Assembly (NCBI GenBank): GCA_937880545.1
Contig: CALFKA010000035.1
Location: forward strand, 1 to 14,078
Length of the DNA: 14,078 nucleotides
DNA from: an uncultured Clostridia bacterium
Lineage (GTDB): Bacteria; Bacillota; Clostridia; Peptostreptococcales; Acidaminobacteraceae
Direction: 5' to 3'
Both the position numbers and the translations under genes were made by a program. Each line of letters begins with the position of its first letter. The stretch's first letter is position 1. The notes beneath the pieces were generated by a model, which saw nothing but the letters and a program-made list of their open reading frames with translations, had not been told where the DNA came from and did no database searches. Positions 1 to 6,885 of this stretch are shown piece by piece.

Positions 1-53
1 TCAAACCCTACAGGTTAAGTGGTGGGTAATTGACATAATTCCTATTCTAATGA

Positions 54-1577
54 CTATCCCTTCAGCGGAAACAAGAGGGATAAGTAGAGTCCTTCACTGG
101 TGGGCATATCTCTAAGGAGTGTTCCTTCGAGATTGCGGGCAAGAAGCTTTAGATGCTCCAAAATTGTTTCGTCAATAACGTCAGTTCCCGTGAGGGAGAA
201 GAAGATCTGTAATTGATCTTCAAAACGCATAATCTCTATCACATAGCGTCGTTCTTCTTGCTCTGTGAGAGAGAAGAAGTCACGCAGAATTCCTTCGAGG
301 AGATCCGGATCACTCTCGAGAAGGAAAGCCTCCCCTCTGAGTTCGATCGGTGCCGCAGGATCGATGCTTTCATGGGTCCGGCGTATCAAGTCGAGAAGAG
401 AAAATTCTTCCCGGCGCTTCTCCAGGATAACTCCTTCGGTAAACTTTACATCTGAACTGAGACTCTGTACTCTTCGTTCCAGGCTCATCAAACGTACTTG
501 ACGTCGTTTGAGGCTCAGTTCCAACTCCTTATTCTGCTCCGTCAGTGTCTTCTCCTTTGTTCGCATATCTGAAAAAATCGTGTTGAGCGTCGGTGTCAGG
601 CTAAAGTGGCGAAAGAGCGGTTCCTGCGCAAGCAGAGTCTTGCCTTCATAAGCCTGCAGAAGCACCTCGTTCATCTCTTCCTGATCCTTTCTCAGCGAAC
701 GAGTGAAGAAGTGCGAAACGATCCACGAAGCTAATAGGAGAATCACAAAGAATCCCACAAGTTCCCAGATATGATTTCTCAAAAAACCTGTAAAGAGGAT
801 CTTTCGGTTGGAGAGCATCAAGTCAAGATCTTCTCGACTCATTGCATAGCCAAAGGAAAAACCGGAGAGAACGGACTTTTCCACACTGTAAAACTGGTCC
901 GTCTTCTCATCCAATTGTGCCAGTGTCTTAAATGGCGCATTGGGAGCCAGGTTCACCCCTTGTTCGTCAAAGACGAGAATCGAAGGGTCGAGCTCCAGGT
1001 ATTTGGAGAGATTGTTCAGCATTCTGTGCCGGACTTCTTCATCACTGTTGGTGTAGACGATGACAGTGCCTATCGGAAAACGCAGAGTCTCCGTATAGTA
1101 GAGTATCTCCTCTTCACGGTAATAACCCGGTTCCTCCAGATGGACTGCTTTAGGTGGAGGTTCTCCGAATGTAACCTCATTGTCCTCATCAACAACAAAG
1201 AGTTGGAAGCCACTCGACTCCTCCAGTTGAACGGTCAATTCCTCCAGTCTTTCATGAAGGGCTTGCGTGTCGGTTCGCAACGTATAATAAAGATCAAAGA
1301 CAGAGCTCCGCAGAGAGGTGGAAACGCTCTTGAGCTCTCCCTTGAGTTCTTCATATTCTTGCTCGAAGGAGCGGTCTCCCTCGAGGAGAACGCGATGCGC
1401 CCGGTTCTCCACCGATGCTTCCAGCGCCAGCTCTTGCTGCTCAGCAAATTTCTGCGTTTCCATGGTGAAGCGCGTATAGAGAAAATTAATCCAGACAAAA
1501 GCCAAGACACTGACGATCAGGGCGACCACCAGCAGGAGTTTTCTCAGATAGCGACGAATAATGGTTTCACTTATCAT
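54..1577 (-). CDS. Two-TM membrane sensor-like protein with degenerate histidine-kinase C-terminus
   Basis: A 507-residue protein of unrecognised specific function. A short basic N-terminus is followed by TM1 (about residues 13-33), an acidic, probably extracytoplasmic domain (34-268), TM2 (about 270-291), a charged coiled-coil-like stretch (about 300-375) and a C-terminal domain (about 376-507). This topology is that of a Cache/PAS-type sensor kinase. The C-terminus keeps the framework of a histidine kinase (FSLLDLIRR 392-400, SDPDLLEGILRDFF 422-435, LARNLEGTL 479-487, LYLSLLFPL 497-505). I find no H-box histidine, no N-box asparagine (LRDFF where LxNLxxNA is expected) and no DxGxG or GxGLG glycine box, so it should not bind ATP or phosphorylate. 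The ATG (1575-1577) has an upstream AGGAG and overlaps the end of the YhhQ gene by 11 nt, so it is probably the last gene of the pur transcript within the window. No partner response regulator is visible. Topology is solid; the kinase ancestry is inferred from motif spacing. Confidence 0.8.
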   Translation of the reverse strand: MISETIIRRYLRKLLLVVALIVSVLAFVWINFLYTRFTMETQKFAEQQELALEASVENRAHRVLLEGDRSFEQEYEELKGELKSVSTSLRSSVFDLYYTLRTDTQALHERLEELTVQLEESSGFQLFVVDEDNEVTFGEPPPKAVHLEEPGYYREEEILYYTETLRFPIGTVIVYTNSDEEVRHRMLNNLSKYLELDPSILVFDEQGVNLAPNAPFKTLAQLDEKTDQFYSVEKSVLSGFSFGYAMSREDLDLMLSNRKILFTGFLRNHIWELVGFFVILLLASWIVSHFFTRSLRKDQEEMNEVLLQAYEGKTLLAQEPLFRHFSLTPTLNTIFSDMRTKEKTLTEQNKELELSLKRRQVRLMSLERRVQSLSSDVKFTEGVILEKRREEFSLLDLIRRTHESIDPAAPIELRGEAFLLESDPDLLEGILRDFFSLTEQEERRYVIEIMRFEDQLQIFFSLTGTDVIDETILEHLKLLARNLEGTLLRDMPTSEGLYLSLLFPLKG

Positions 1578-2268
1578 ACTGAGCTCCTAATTCCCATACA
1601 GGATGCAAGCTGCGCATCAGGTAGACAAATGGCGTGTCGAGAAATGCACTCAGAGCTTTGATCAGGTAAGTGCTGAGCATGATCTGCCACAGCGCATCCA
1701 CAGGATAGACACCCCAGAAAGCGATCAGGACAAAGATCACACTGTCGATCAGCTGGCTGACCAGTGTGCGTCCGTGATGTCGAATCCACAGAGCACCGCG
1801 GCTCGGAAAGATTTTTCGAATCAATTCAAACAAATAGACATCGCTGAGTTGGCTGATTAAAAAGGCAATCAGCGAACCAGCGCTGAGTCTTGGCAAAAAC
1901 GAAAACAGCGTCTTCATGGGCGCTTGTGCAAAATCATTGGCAGAAGGTGGAATCTTCAGCACCAGCTGCATGATAAAGGTAAATGACAGGAGTGTGAAAA
2001 AGCCCAGATAGACTGCTTTTTTTGAGAATTCTTTCCCGTACTTTTCGTTGATCAGGTCTGTCGACAAATTGATGCTTCCATAAATGGCATTTCCCAGCGT
2101 CGCCGAAAGACCCAGAAGCTCAACATTTTTTAGCACCTGGATATTGGCGATAATGACGGCGGCACCAATCCAGACATACAGACCGGTGATCCCGAAAAGT
2201 TTATAGCTAATGGCGCAGAGCGAAAACTGCAACACCAGCAGAATCAGCCATAGAGTAAATGTGTTCAT
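1567..2268 (-). CDS. yhhQ: YhhQ/COG1738-family queuosine precursor transporter
   Basis: A 233-residue integral membrane protein with about six hydrophobic segments. It matches the YhhQ (DUF165/Vut_1) family, whose studied members import queuosine precursors such as preQ0/preQ1 for modification of tRNA position 34. Family signatures visible are the acidic loop LSTDLINEKYG (68-78), SQLSDVYLFELI (139-150) and the late RTLVSQLIDSVIF (167-179) with its S-Q-x-x-D core, followed by K204 and D211. Length is normal for the family. The ATG has AGGAAAG upstream and lies 15 nt after the CBS gene. Its 3' end overlaps the start of the next gene by 11 nt. No queuosine riboswitch fits in the 15-nt gap, so expression presumably follows the pur operon. 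Deazapurines derive from GTP, which gives a plausible metabolic link. The family call is firm; the exact substrate is not visible from sequence. Confidence 0.88.
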   Translation of the reverse strand: MNTFTLWLILLVLQFSLCAISYKLFGITGLYVWIGAAVIIANIQVLKNVELLGLSATLGNAIYGSINLSTDLINEKYGKEFSKKAVYLGFFTLLSFTFIMQLVLKIPPSANDFAQAPMKTLFSFLPRLSAGSLIAFLISQLSDVYLFELIRKIFPSRGALWIRHHGRTLVSQLIDSVIFVLIAFWGVYPVDALWQIMLSTYLIKALSAFLDTPFVYLMRSLHPVWELGAQYDK

Positions 2269-2283
2269 GCTTTCCTGTTCTAG

Positions 2284-2715
2284 CTATATAGCGGCATCTT
2301 CCGTTTCAAAGATCATGGGTTCCAGGCTTGAAAGGATGTCCTTTCGGGTGATGATCCCGATAAAGATTCCCTGATCATCGACGACGGGGACAAAGTTTTG
2401 TACCATAATCATGGAAAACAGATCCGAAAAGTCGGCTGTAATCAGCACGGGAGACATGGAGTGATTCTTTGGGATCTGGATGAGTTTGATCTTTTCCGCT
2501 TCTTTTCTCGAGATCGGATCCAGCGCAAGAAGTTTTTTCAGGATATCTCCTTCACTGACCGATCCGACATACCGCCCCGAGGTATTCAAGATCGGAATGT
2601 GTGTATAGCCATGATGCTCCATCTTTTCGATGAGCTGACGAAGACTGGCATCTTCGTATTCGAAAACCACTTCATGCTTGGGAGTCAGATAAAAAGCTAT
2701 GTTCTTCAGTGCCAT
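2284..2715 (-). CDS. Two-CBS-domain protein (DarB/CbpB-like)
   Basis: A 143-residue soluble protein made of a tandem CBS pair and little else: CBS1 about residues 8-63 (GYTHIPILN 36-44, GSVSEGDILKKL 51-62) and CBS2 about 81-132 (NFVPVVDDQGIFIG 107-120, IITRKDIL 121-128). The GI-I-T-R-K-D segment is the usual ribose/phosphate-contacting motif of CBS2. Stand-alone CBS pairs bind adenine nucleotides. The size and layout (GYTxIPxL; MIMxQNFVPVVDD; GIxTRxxIL) recall the c-di-AMP-binding DarB/CbpB proteins of Firmicutes, but the ligand here is inference. An AAGGAG ribosome binding site lies inside the last codons of the upstream phosphatase gene, with the two genes 2 nt apart, so translation is probably coupled. 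Its place behind purine genes suits a sensor of adenylate supply. It could equally belong to a general AMP/ATP-binding CBS family common in clostridia. Confidence 0.88.
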   Translation of the reverse strand: MALKNIAFYLTPKHEVVFEYEDASLRQLIEKMEHHGYTHIPILNTSGRYVGSVSEGDILKKLLALDPISRKEAEKIKLIQIPKNHSMSPVLITADFSDLFSMIMVQNFVPVVDDQGIFIGIITRKDILSSLEPMIFETEDAAI

Positions 2716-2717
2716 CT

Positions 2718-3263
2718 TTACTCCTTCAATTCATAGTAAACAGCCTGACAGTTGTCCATCTTCTGCTGTTCCCACTGCAGCTTCCCACCCAGAAAGTAGA
2801 GACGGAAAAGCATCGCCAGTGCGCCGTGAGAAATGATCAGCACATGATCGTGCTTCTCCTTTTTCAGGTCTTCAAGAAAACTGTCGACGCGATCACGCAT
2901 GGAGCCAAGGGACTCAATGCCGTGAAATGTATAGTCAAAGTCATAATAGGAGCGGTCCCACTCAAAGCCTGCGGCAAGCAGTTCTGCAACAGAACGCATC
3001 TGATACGCTCCAAAAGACCTCTCTAACAGACGGGGATCATAGACGACAGGGATATCTCTGCCCTCGAGGATAATCTCCGCCGTCTGGCGTGCGCGAAGAA
3101 GTGGCGAGCAGTAGACACAATCAATAGGAGTGTCTTTCCACTCCTTTGCTGCGGCTCTCGCCTGAATGATTCCTGTCTCATTGATAGATGTATCTGTTCT
3201 TCCCTGAAGGATGCCATCCATATTGGGCTGTGTCTGAGCGTGGCGCAGGAAGCTCACCTTCAC
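2718..3263 (-). CDS. Histidine phosphatase (phosphoglycerate mutase-like) superfamily protein
   Basis: A 181-residue protein when read from the GTG at 3261-3263. An ATG 30 nt further upstream would give 191 residues. I prefer the GTG because AGAAGG (3273-3278) lies 9 nt before it, its GTGA overlaps the cupin stop, and the protein then begins MKVSFLRHAQ, the normal start of this family. The phosphohistidine motif is present as R7-H8 (RHAQT, with Ala in place of the usual Gly of RHG). The other active-site residues are R57 in SPLLRARQTA, E81 in ERSFG and H146 in ISHGALA. These support a cytosolic phosphatase using a phosphohistidine intermediate, of the PhoE/CobC/PspA type. The substrate cannot be told from sequence; nucleotide, sugar phosphate, phosphoserine or alpha-ribazole phosphate are all possible. 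Its location behind purD hints at a nucleotide-related role, but this is only context. Confidence 0.88.
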   Translation of the reverse strand: MKVSFLRHAQTQPNMDGILQGRTDTSINETGIIQARAAAKEWKDTPIDCVYCSPLLRARQTAEIILEGRDIPVVYDPRLLERSFGAYQMRSVAELLAAGFEWDRSYYDFDYTFHGIESLGSMRDRVDSFLEDLKKEKHDHVLIISHGALAMLFRLYFLGGKLQWEQQKMDNCQAVYYELKE

Positions 3264-3607
3264 AGGATATGGCCTTCTTTCGGCACAATGCAAAGGAACT
3301 TCAAAGTGGAATCACCTTTATTCCTGTACTGATGTACGGTGCCTGAGGGAACGTATGCCGCATCCCCTGCGCGAATCGGATGTTCCTGATCGTCCATGAG
3401 GAGAACTCCTTCTCCCTCCAGAACATAATTGATATGAGGCCATGGATGGCTATGATGGGGACTGCTTCCCTCAGGAGCCAGTTCCACTTGGCGCATCACA
3501 TGATCCTGCCAGCCTTCTTCCGGACCCACCAAAGCTTTCATGGAAGATCCGGCAGAACCGGGAGCGCTCATATCAATGGCCTTTACTTCACTTTCGTGTC
3601 GAACCAC
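3260..3607 (-). CDS. Small single-domain cupin protein
   Basis: A 115-residue one-domain cupin (cupin_2 type). Motif 1 reads HHSHPWPH (51-58) followed by NYVLEGEG (60-67). Motif 2 is textbook: G81, P87, G89, H92 and N96 in GDAAYVPSGTVHQYRN. H52, H54 and H92 are likely metal ligands, but the Glu that normally follows HxH is missing: His58 or Ile59 sits there depending on alignment. It may be an isomerase, dioxygenase-like enzyme or simple ligand binder; I do not recognise a specific function. The start is a GTG directly abutting the purD stop (TAAGTG), with AAAGGA (3615-3620) 7 nt upstream inside the purD end. The 3' end overlaps the phosphatase start by 4 nt. Such tight packing implies co-expression with purD. 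Confidence 0.87.
   Translation of the reverse strand: MVRHESEVKAIDMSAPGSAGSSMKALVGPEEGWQDHVMRQVELAPEGSSPHHSHPWPHINYVLEGEGVLLMDDQEHPIRAGDAAYVPSGTVHQYRNKGDSTLKFLCIVPKEGHIL
3273..3278 (-). promoter_or_regulatory. Ribosome binding site setting the GTG start of the histidine phosphatase
   Basis: AGAAGG on the minus strand, 9 nt before GTG 3261-3263. It favours this start over the ATG at 3291-3293. The GTG overlaps the TGA of the cupin gene in a 4-nt GTGA coupling arrangement. Confidence 0.6.
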
Positions 3608-4840
3608 TTATATATCCTTTCTGTACCACATGCCTTCAAAGTGGACGCTGTCGATATTTTTATATACCCTTGCCCGCGCCTGAACAACATCATCACCAAA
3701 GGCAACCAGAGAAAAGACTCGTCCTCCCGATGCCACCAGCTCTCCGTTCGTTTCTGAGGTTCCGGCGTGAAAGAGCCGTACTCCTTCATCAGGAGTCTGG
3801 AGGGTGACTTTTTGCGGGACAGCCCCTCGCACAGGGTAGCCATCGGATGCGATACAGACGCACACTCCGGCAGGATACGTATAACTCACGGCAGGGGGAA
3901 GTTCTTCTCCCTCCGCTGTCTTTTTCAACAGCTCCAATATATCCTCTTTGATTCTGGGTAGAAGGCTCTGAGTCTCCGGATCCCCAAAGCGAACATTGTA
4001 TTCAAGGACCTTCAAGCCCTTCTCTGTCCTCATTGCCCCAATGAACAGCACACCCCGAAAATCAATTTTCCGACTCAAAAGGCCACGGTGCGTACTCTCC
4101 ATAATTTCTTTGAGCTGCTCCTCCTCCTTAGATGAAAGTTCTTCTGCAGGAGAAATAGTGCCCATGCCACCTGTGTTGGGTCCCATATCCCCGTCATACG
4201 CTCTTTTATGATCTCTGGCAGAGCCGAGATAGGTATATCCCTTTTCATTGCGGAGCATAAAGAAGGAGATTTCCGGACCGATCAAGCGCTCTTCAAAAAG
4301 CAGGCAATTGGCAGCGGCTCCCAGGTGATGGTGTACGAAGAGATCCATCAAAGTCGCTTCTGTTTCTTCCGGTGTTTCCGGAAGAAAGACCCCTTTGCCC
4401 GCCGCTAATCCATCGGCTTTGAGTACAGGTAGACCTTCCCAGTTGTTGGCGATAGCTCTCGCTTCATCTAGTGTCGTAGCCATTTCTGCGTGGGCTGTCG
4501 GGATCGAAAACTCTTCCATAAAGACTTTGGAGAAGGCCTTGCTGCCTTCAAGTTTTGCCCCTTCCCTACCGGGACCAAAGACAGGCAGTCCGGCTGAGCG
4601 AAACACATCGGCAAGGCCTTCGACGAGCGGCTGCTCCGGACCTATGATGACAAGATCTACTTTTTCTCTCTTGGCAAATGCGAGGAGTTCTTTCTGTTCT
4701 CGTAGGGCGACAACCTCTGCGACATCTTTCATACCCGGGTTTCCCGGTGCAACAATCACTCGCTTACTGAGCGGGCTTTCTTTAACCAGGGTGGCCAGGG
4801 TGTGTTCACGAGCACCACTTCCTATGATGAGCACATTCAT
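3608..4840 (-). CDS. purD: Phosphoribosylamine--glycine ligase (GAR synthetase)
   Basis: PurD, 410 residues and full length for the family. It joins 5-phosphoribosylamine and glycine using ATP to make GAR, the second step of purine synthesis. The N-domain opens with MNVLIIGSGAREH (1-13). The ATP-grasp domain shows KADGLAAGKGV (141-151), DGDMGPNTGGMG (216-227) and the metal/ATP site EYNVRFGDPETQ (280-291). The ATG (4838-4840) lies 1 nt after the purH TGA (TGATATG). Its ribosome binding site is weak (only an AGG about 9 nt upstream), so it probably relies on coupling to purH termination. The protein ends at a TAA that directly abuts the cupin GTG. No missing residues were noticed. Identity is certain. 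Confidence 0.98.
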   Translation of the reverse strand: MNVLIIGSGAREHTLATLVKESPLSKRVIVAPGNPGMKDVAEVVALREQKELLAFAKREKVDLVIIGPEQPLVEGLADVFRSAGLPVFGPGREGAKLEGSKAFSKVFMEEFSIPTAHAEMATTLDEARAIANNWEGLPVLKADGLAAGKGVFLPETPEETEATLMDLFVHHHLGAAANCLLFEERLIGPEISFFMLRNEKGYTYLGSARDHKRAYDGDMGPNTGGMGTISPAEELSSKEEEQLKEIMESTHRGLLSRKIDFRGVLFIGAMRTEKGLKVLEYNVRFGDPETQSLLPRIKEDILELLKKTAEGEELPPAVSYTYPAGVCVCIASDGYPVRGAVPQKVTLQTPDEGVRLFHAGTSETNGELVASGGRVFSLVAFGDDVVQARARVYKNIDSVHFEGMWYRKDI

Positions 4841-4841
4841 A

Positions 4842-6332
4842 TCAATGCCTGAAATGTCGCATGCCGGTAAAGACGAGGGCTATGCCATGACGGTTACATG
4901 CGTCAATGCTGGCTTGATCTTGTAGAGAGCCTCCCGGCTGGATGATTGCGCGGATTCCCATTCGAGCAGCTTCTTCTACGACATCGTCAAAGGGGAAGAA
5001 AGCATCGGAAGCTAAAAGTGTTCCTCCCTGTCCCCTTTCCAGTGCGATACGAGTTGCGTCAATGCGGTTCACATTGCCTGCACCGATCCCGGCGGTCTTT
5101 TTGCCGTCGGAGACGACGATGGCATTGCTCTTTGCAAATTTGACGACCTGGAAAGCGAAGAGCAGTCCTTCCATCTCTTCTTCCGTCGGCTTTGTCTGGG
5201 TGACGACTTCCAGCTTTTCATAGAGTTTTGTATCCGGTGTCTGCAGGAGATAGCCTCCATCGACCGAGGTAAATAGTGGTCTTTCGGAAGGTTTGCCTTT
5301 GACTTCGAGAATTCGCAGGTTTTTTTTGACTCGGAGAATCTCAAGGGCTTCTTCTGTAAATCCAGGAGCCGCAATCACCTCGAGAAAGATCTCCGTCAGC
5401 TTCTTCGCAGTCGGCGCATCGACTTGGCGGTTAAAGGCCACAATGCCCCCGAAAATAGACACGGGATCACAGCTGTACGCCAGTTCATACGCTTCAAACG
5501 TCGATTCTGCCCGACCGGCACCACACGGGGTGCAATGTTTGACGGCGATACAGACGCCTTCATCGAAGGAATACGCCAGACCGATCGCAGCGTCGGCGTC
5601 TCGCAGGTTATTGTAAGAGAGAGGTTTTCCTCCCAAGAGTGTTGCCTCACTCAGCAGCCCCGGTGAAAGGGGGTCGGTGTAAAAGGCCGCTTCCTGATGA
5701 GGGTTTTCCCCGTAGCGCAGCACTTGAGATCGCGTCACGCTCAGATGGATATGTTCGGGAAACAATTCCTGATTTAAGTAAGTAGCTATGCGAGCATCAT
5801 AGCCGGCGCAATGGGAAAAAGCTGCAGCGGCCAGTTTCTTGCGATATTCTTCATCGAGTCCACCTTCTTTTGCGCGCTTCACAAATTCTTCGTATTGATT
5901 TTGCTCACACAGAACTAGGACAGATTTGTGATTCTTTGCGGCACTTCGGATCATGGTAGGTCCGCCGATATCGATCAGCTCAATCATCTCCTCCTGTGGA
6001 AGATGCTTCTTCAGTCCTTCCTCAAAAGGATAGAGATTGCAGACAACCAAATCGATCGGCTTGATCCCCTGCGCTTCAACCTGCGCTAAGTGATCCGGCT
6101 CTTCTTTTCGGGCAAGGATACCTGCGTGAATGGCGGGATGAAGTGTCTTCACTCTCCCACCAAGAAGTTCCGGAAAGCCCGTAACTTCTTCCACCGCTGT
6201 AACGGGACATCCTGCCTCCTGCAGTGCTTTGAGGCTTCCGCCTGTCGAAATCAATTCGTAGCCAAGCGAAACCAGTTCACTCGCTAGAGAAGTGATTCCC
6301 GTTTTATCATAGACGCTGATCAGTGCTCTCAC
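4842..6332 (-). CDS. purH: Bifunctional AICAR transformylase / IMP cyclohydrolase
   Basis: PurH, 496 residues, catalysing the last two steps to IMP: formylation of AICAR by 10-formyl-THF, then ring closure. The N-terminal MGS-like cyclohydrolase domain (1 to about 195) has ISTGGS (28-33) and GGRVKTLHPAIHAGIL (58-73). The transformylase domain has LRYGENPHQ (205-213), the catalytic pair K265-H266 in VKHCTPCGAG (the usual Asn of KHxNPCG is Thr), SDAFFPFDD (442-450) and the standard ending GMRHFRH. The start is a GTG (6330-6332) with a strong GGAGG (6339-6343) 6 nt upstream, lying inside the end of purN so that the genes overlap by 26 nt. There is no alternative downstream start that keeps the conserved RALISVYDKTG opening. 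Identity is certain. Confidence 0.98.
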   Translation of the reverse strand: MRALISVYDKTGITSLASELVSLGYELISTGGSLKALQEAGCPVTAVEEVTGFPELLGGRVKTLHPAIHAGILARKEEPDHLAQVEAQGIKPIDLVVCNLYPFEEGLKKHLPQEEMIELIDIGGPTMIRSAAKNHKSVLVLCEQNQYEEFVKRAKEGGLDEEYRKKLAAAAFSHCAGYDARIATYLNQELFPEHIHLSVTRSQVLRYGENPHQEAAFYTDPLSPGLLSEATLLGGKPLSYNNLRDADAAIGLAYSFDEGVCIAVKHCTPCGAGRAESTFEAYELAYSCDPVSIFGGIVAFNRQVDAPTAKKLTEIFLEVIAAPGFTEEALEILRVKKNLRILEVKGKPSERPLFTSVDGGYLLQTPDTKLYEKLEVVTQTKPTEEEMEGLLFAFQVVKFAKSNAIVVSDGKKTAGIGAGNVNRIDATRIALERGQGGTLLASDAFFPFDDVVEEAARMGIRAIIQPGGSLQDQASIDACNRHGIALVFTGMRHFRH

Positions 6333-6885
6333 TCTGTTCCTCCAAAACTTTCCTGATTGTCTCTAAGTAAAGGGGTTTTTCTATCGCCTGTACCGCCGTC
6401 GCGAGCGCCTGCGCATCCCTATCTCCAACCTCCACAGAAGCTTGAGCAAGGATACTGCCGGTGTCAATGCCTTCGTCGACTCGGTGTACGGTTGCGCCAC
6501 TCACTTTCTCCCCACTGTTGACTACAGCTTCATGGACATGGGAGCCGTAAAATCCTTTCCCTCCGAACTTTGGCAAAAGCGCTGGATGAACATTGAGGAT
6601 CTTCCCTCGGAACATTTCTACGACGTCTTTCGGGACGGGTTTAAGGTAGCCTGCCAGGCAGATGAGATCCGGTGCCAACTCCGCCAGTGCCTTCTTCCAC
6701 TCGCCGTTTCGTTCAATAGGAATGATTGGAACTTCACGCTTCTGTGCCTTTTCAATGACACCTGCATCAGGCCGGTCACAGAAAAGAGCTATGACATCAA
6801 AGTACTCTCTTCCCTTATCGGTGAGATAGGCAAAGGTTGAGCCACCGCCGGAAGCAAAGATGACGACGCGCTTTAGCGCAGGCAT
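6307..6885 (-). CDS. purN: Phosphoribosylglycinamide formyltransferase (GAR transformylase 1)
   Basis: PurN, 192 residues. It transfers the formyl group of 10-formyl-THF to GAR to give FGAR, the PurL substrate. The catalytic residues are visible: N98 and H100 in LNVHPALLPKFGGKG (97-111) and D141 in VDEGIDTG (136-143). The phosphate-binding loop reads FASGGGST (10-17) instead of the common SGNGSN, a tolerable variant. The ATG (6883-6885) has AGAGGA upstream within the end of purM, and the two genes overlap by 13 nt. Its 3' end overlaps purH by 26 nt, the longest overlap in the operon. This is the folate-dependent enzyme; the formate-dependent PurT is not seen. Confidence 0.97.
   Translation of the reverse strand: MPALKRVVIFASGGGSTFAYLTDKGREYFDVIALFCDRPDAGVIEKAQKREVPIIPIERNGEWKKALAELAPDLICLAGYLKPVPKDVVEMFRGKILNVHPALLPKFGGKGFYGSHVHEAVVNSGEKVSGATVHRVDEGIDTGSILAQASVEVGDRDAQALATAVQAIEKPLYLETIRKVLEEQSESTDQRL

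Noticed and set aside
1..36. Tiny minus-strand frame MSITHHLTCRV after the membrane protein gene, with AGGAATT upstream
   Set aside because: Eleven codons with a weak ribosome binding site ending at the window edge. A leader peptide is possible but cannot be supported without the sequence beyond.
30..58. TTGACA at 30-35 as a plus-strand promoter
   Set aside because: No acceptable -10 lies 16-18 nt downstream and it would fire antisense into the membrane protein gene.
771..1661. A 296-codon plus-strand open frame opposite the membrane protein gene
   Set aside because: It is antisense to two well-supported minus-strand genes, has no recognisable domain, and its length is explained by codon bias of the real genes.
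5520..5545. Thr in place of Asn in the PurH KHxNPCG motif
   Set aside because: The catalytic Lys-His pair is intact and this position is variable across PurH proteins (Ser in eukaryotes), so it is not evidence of lost activity.
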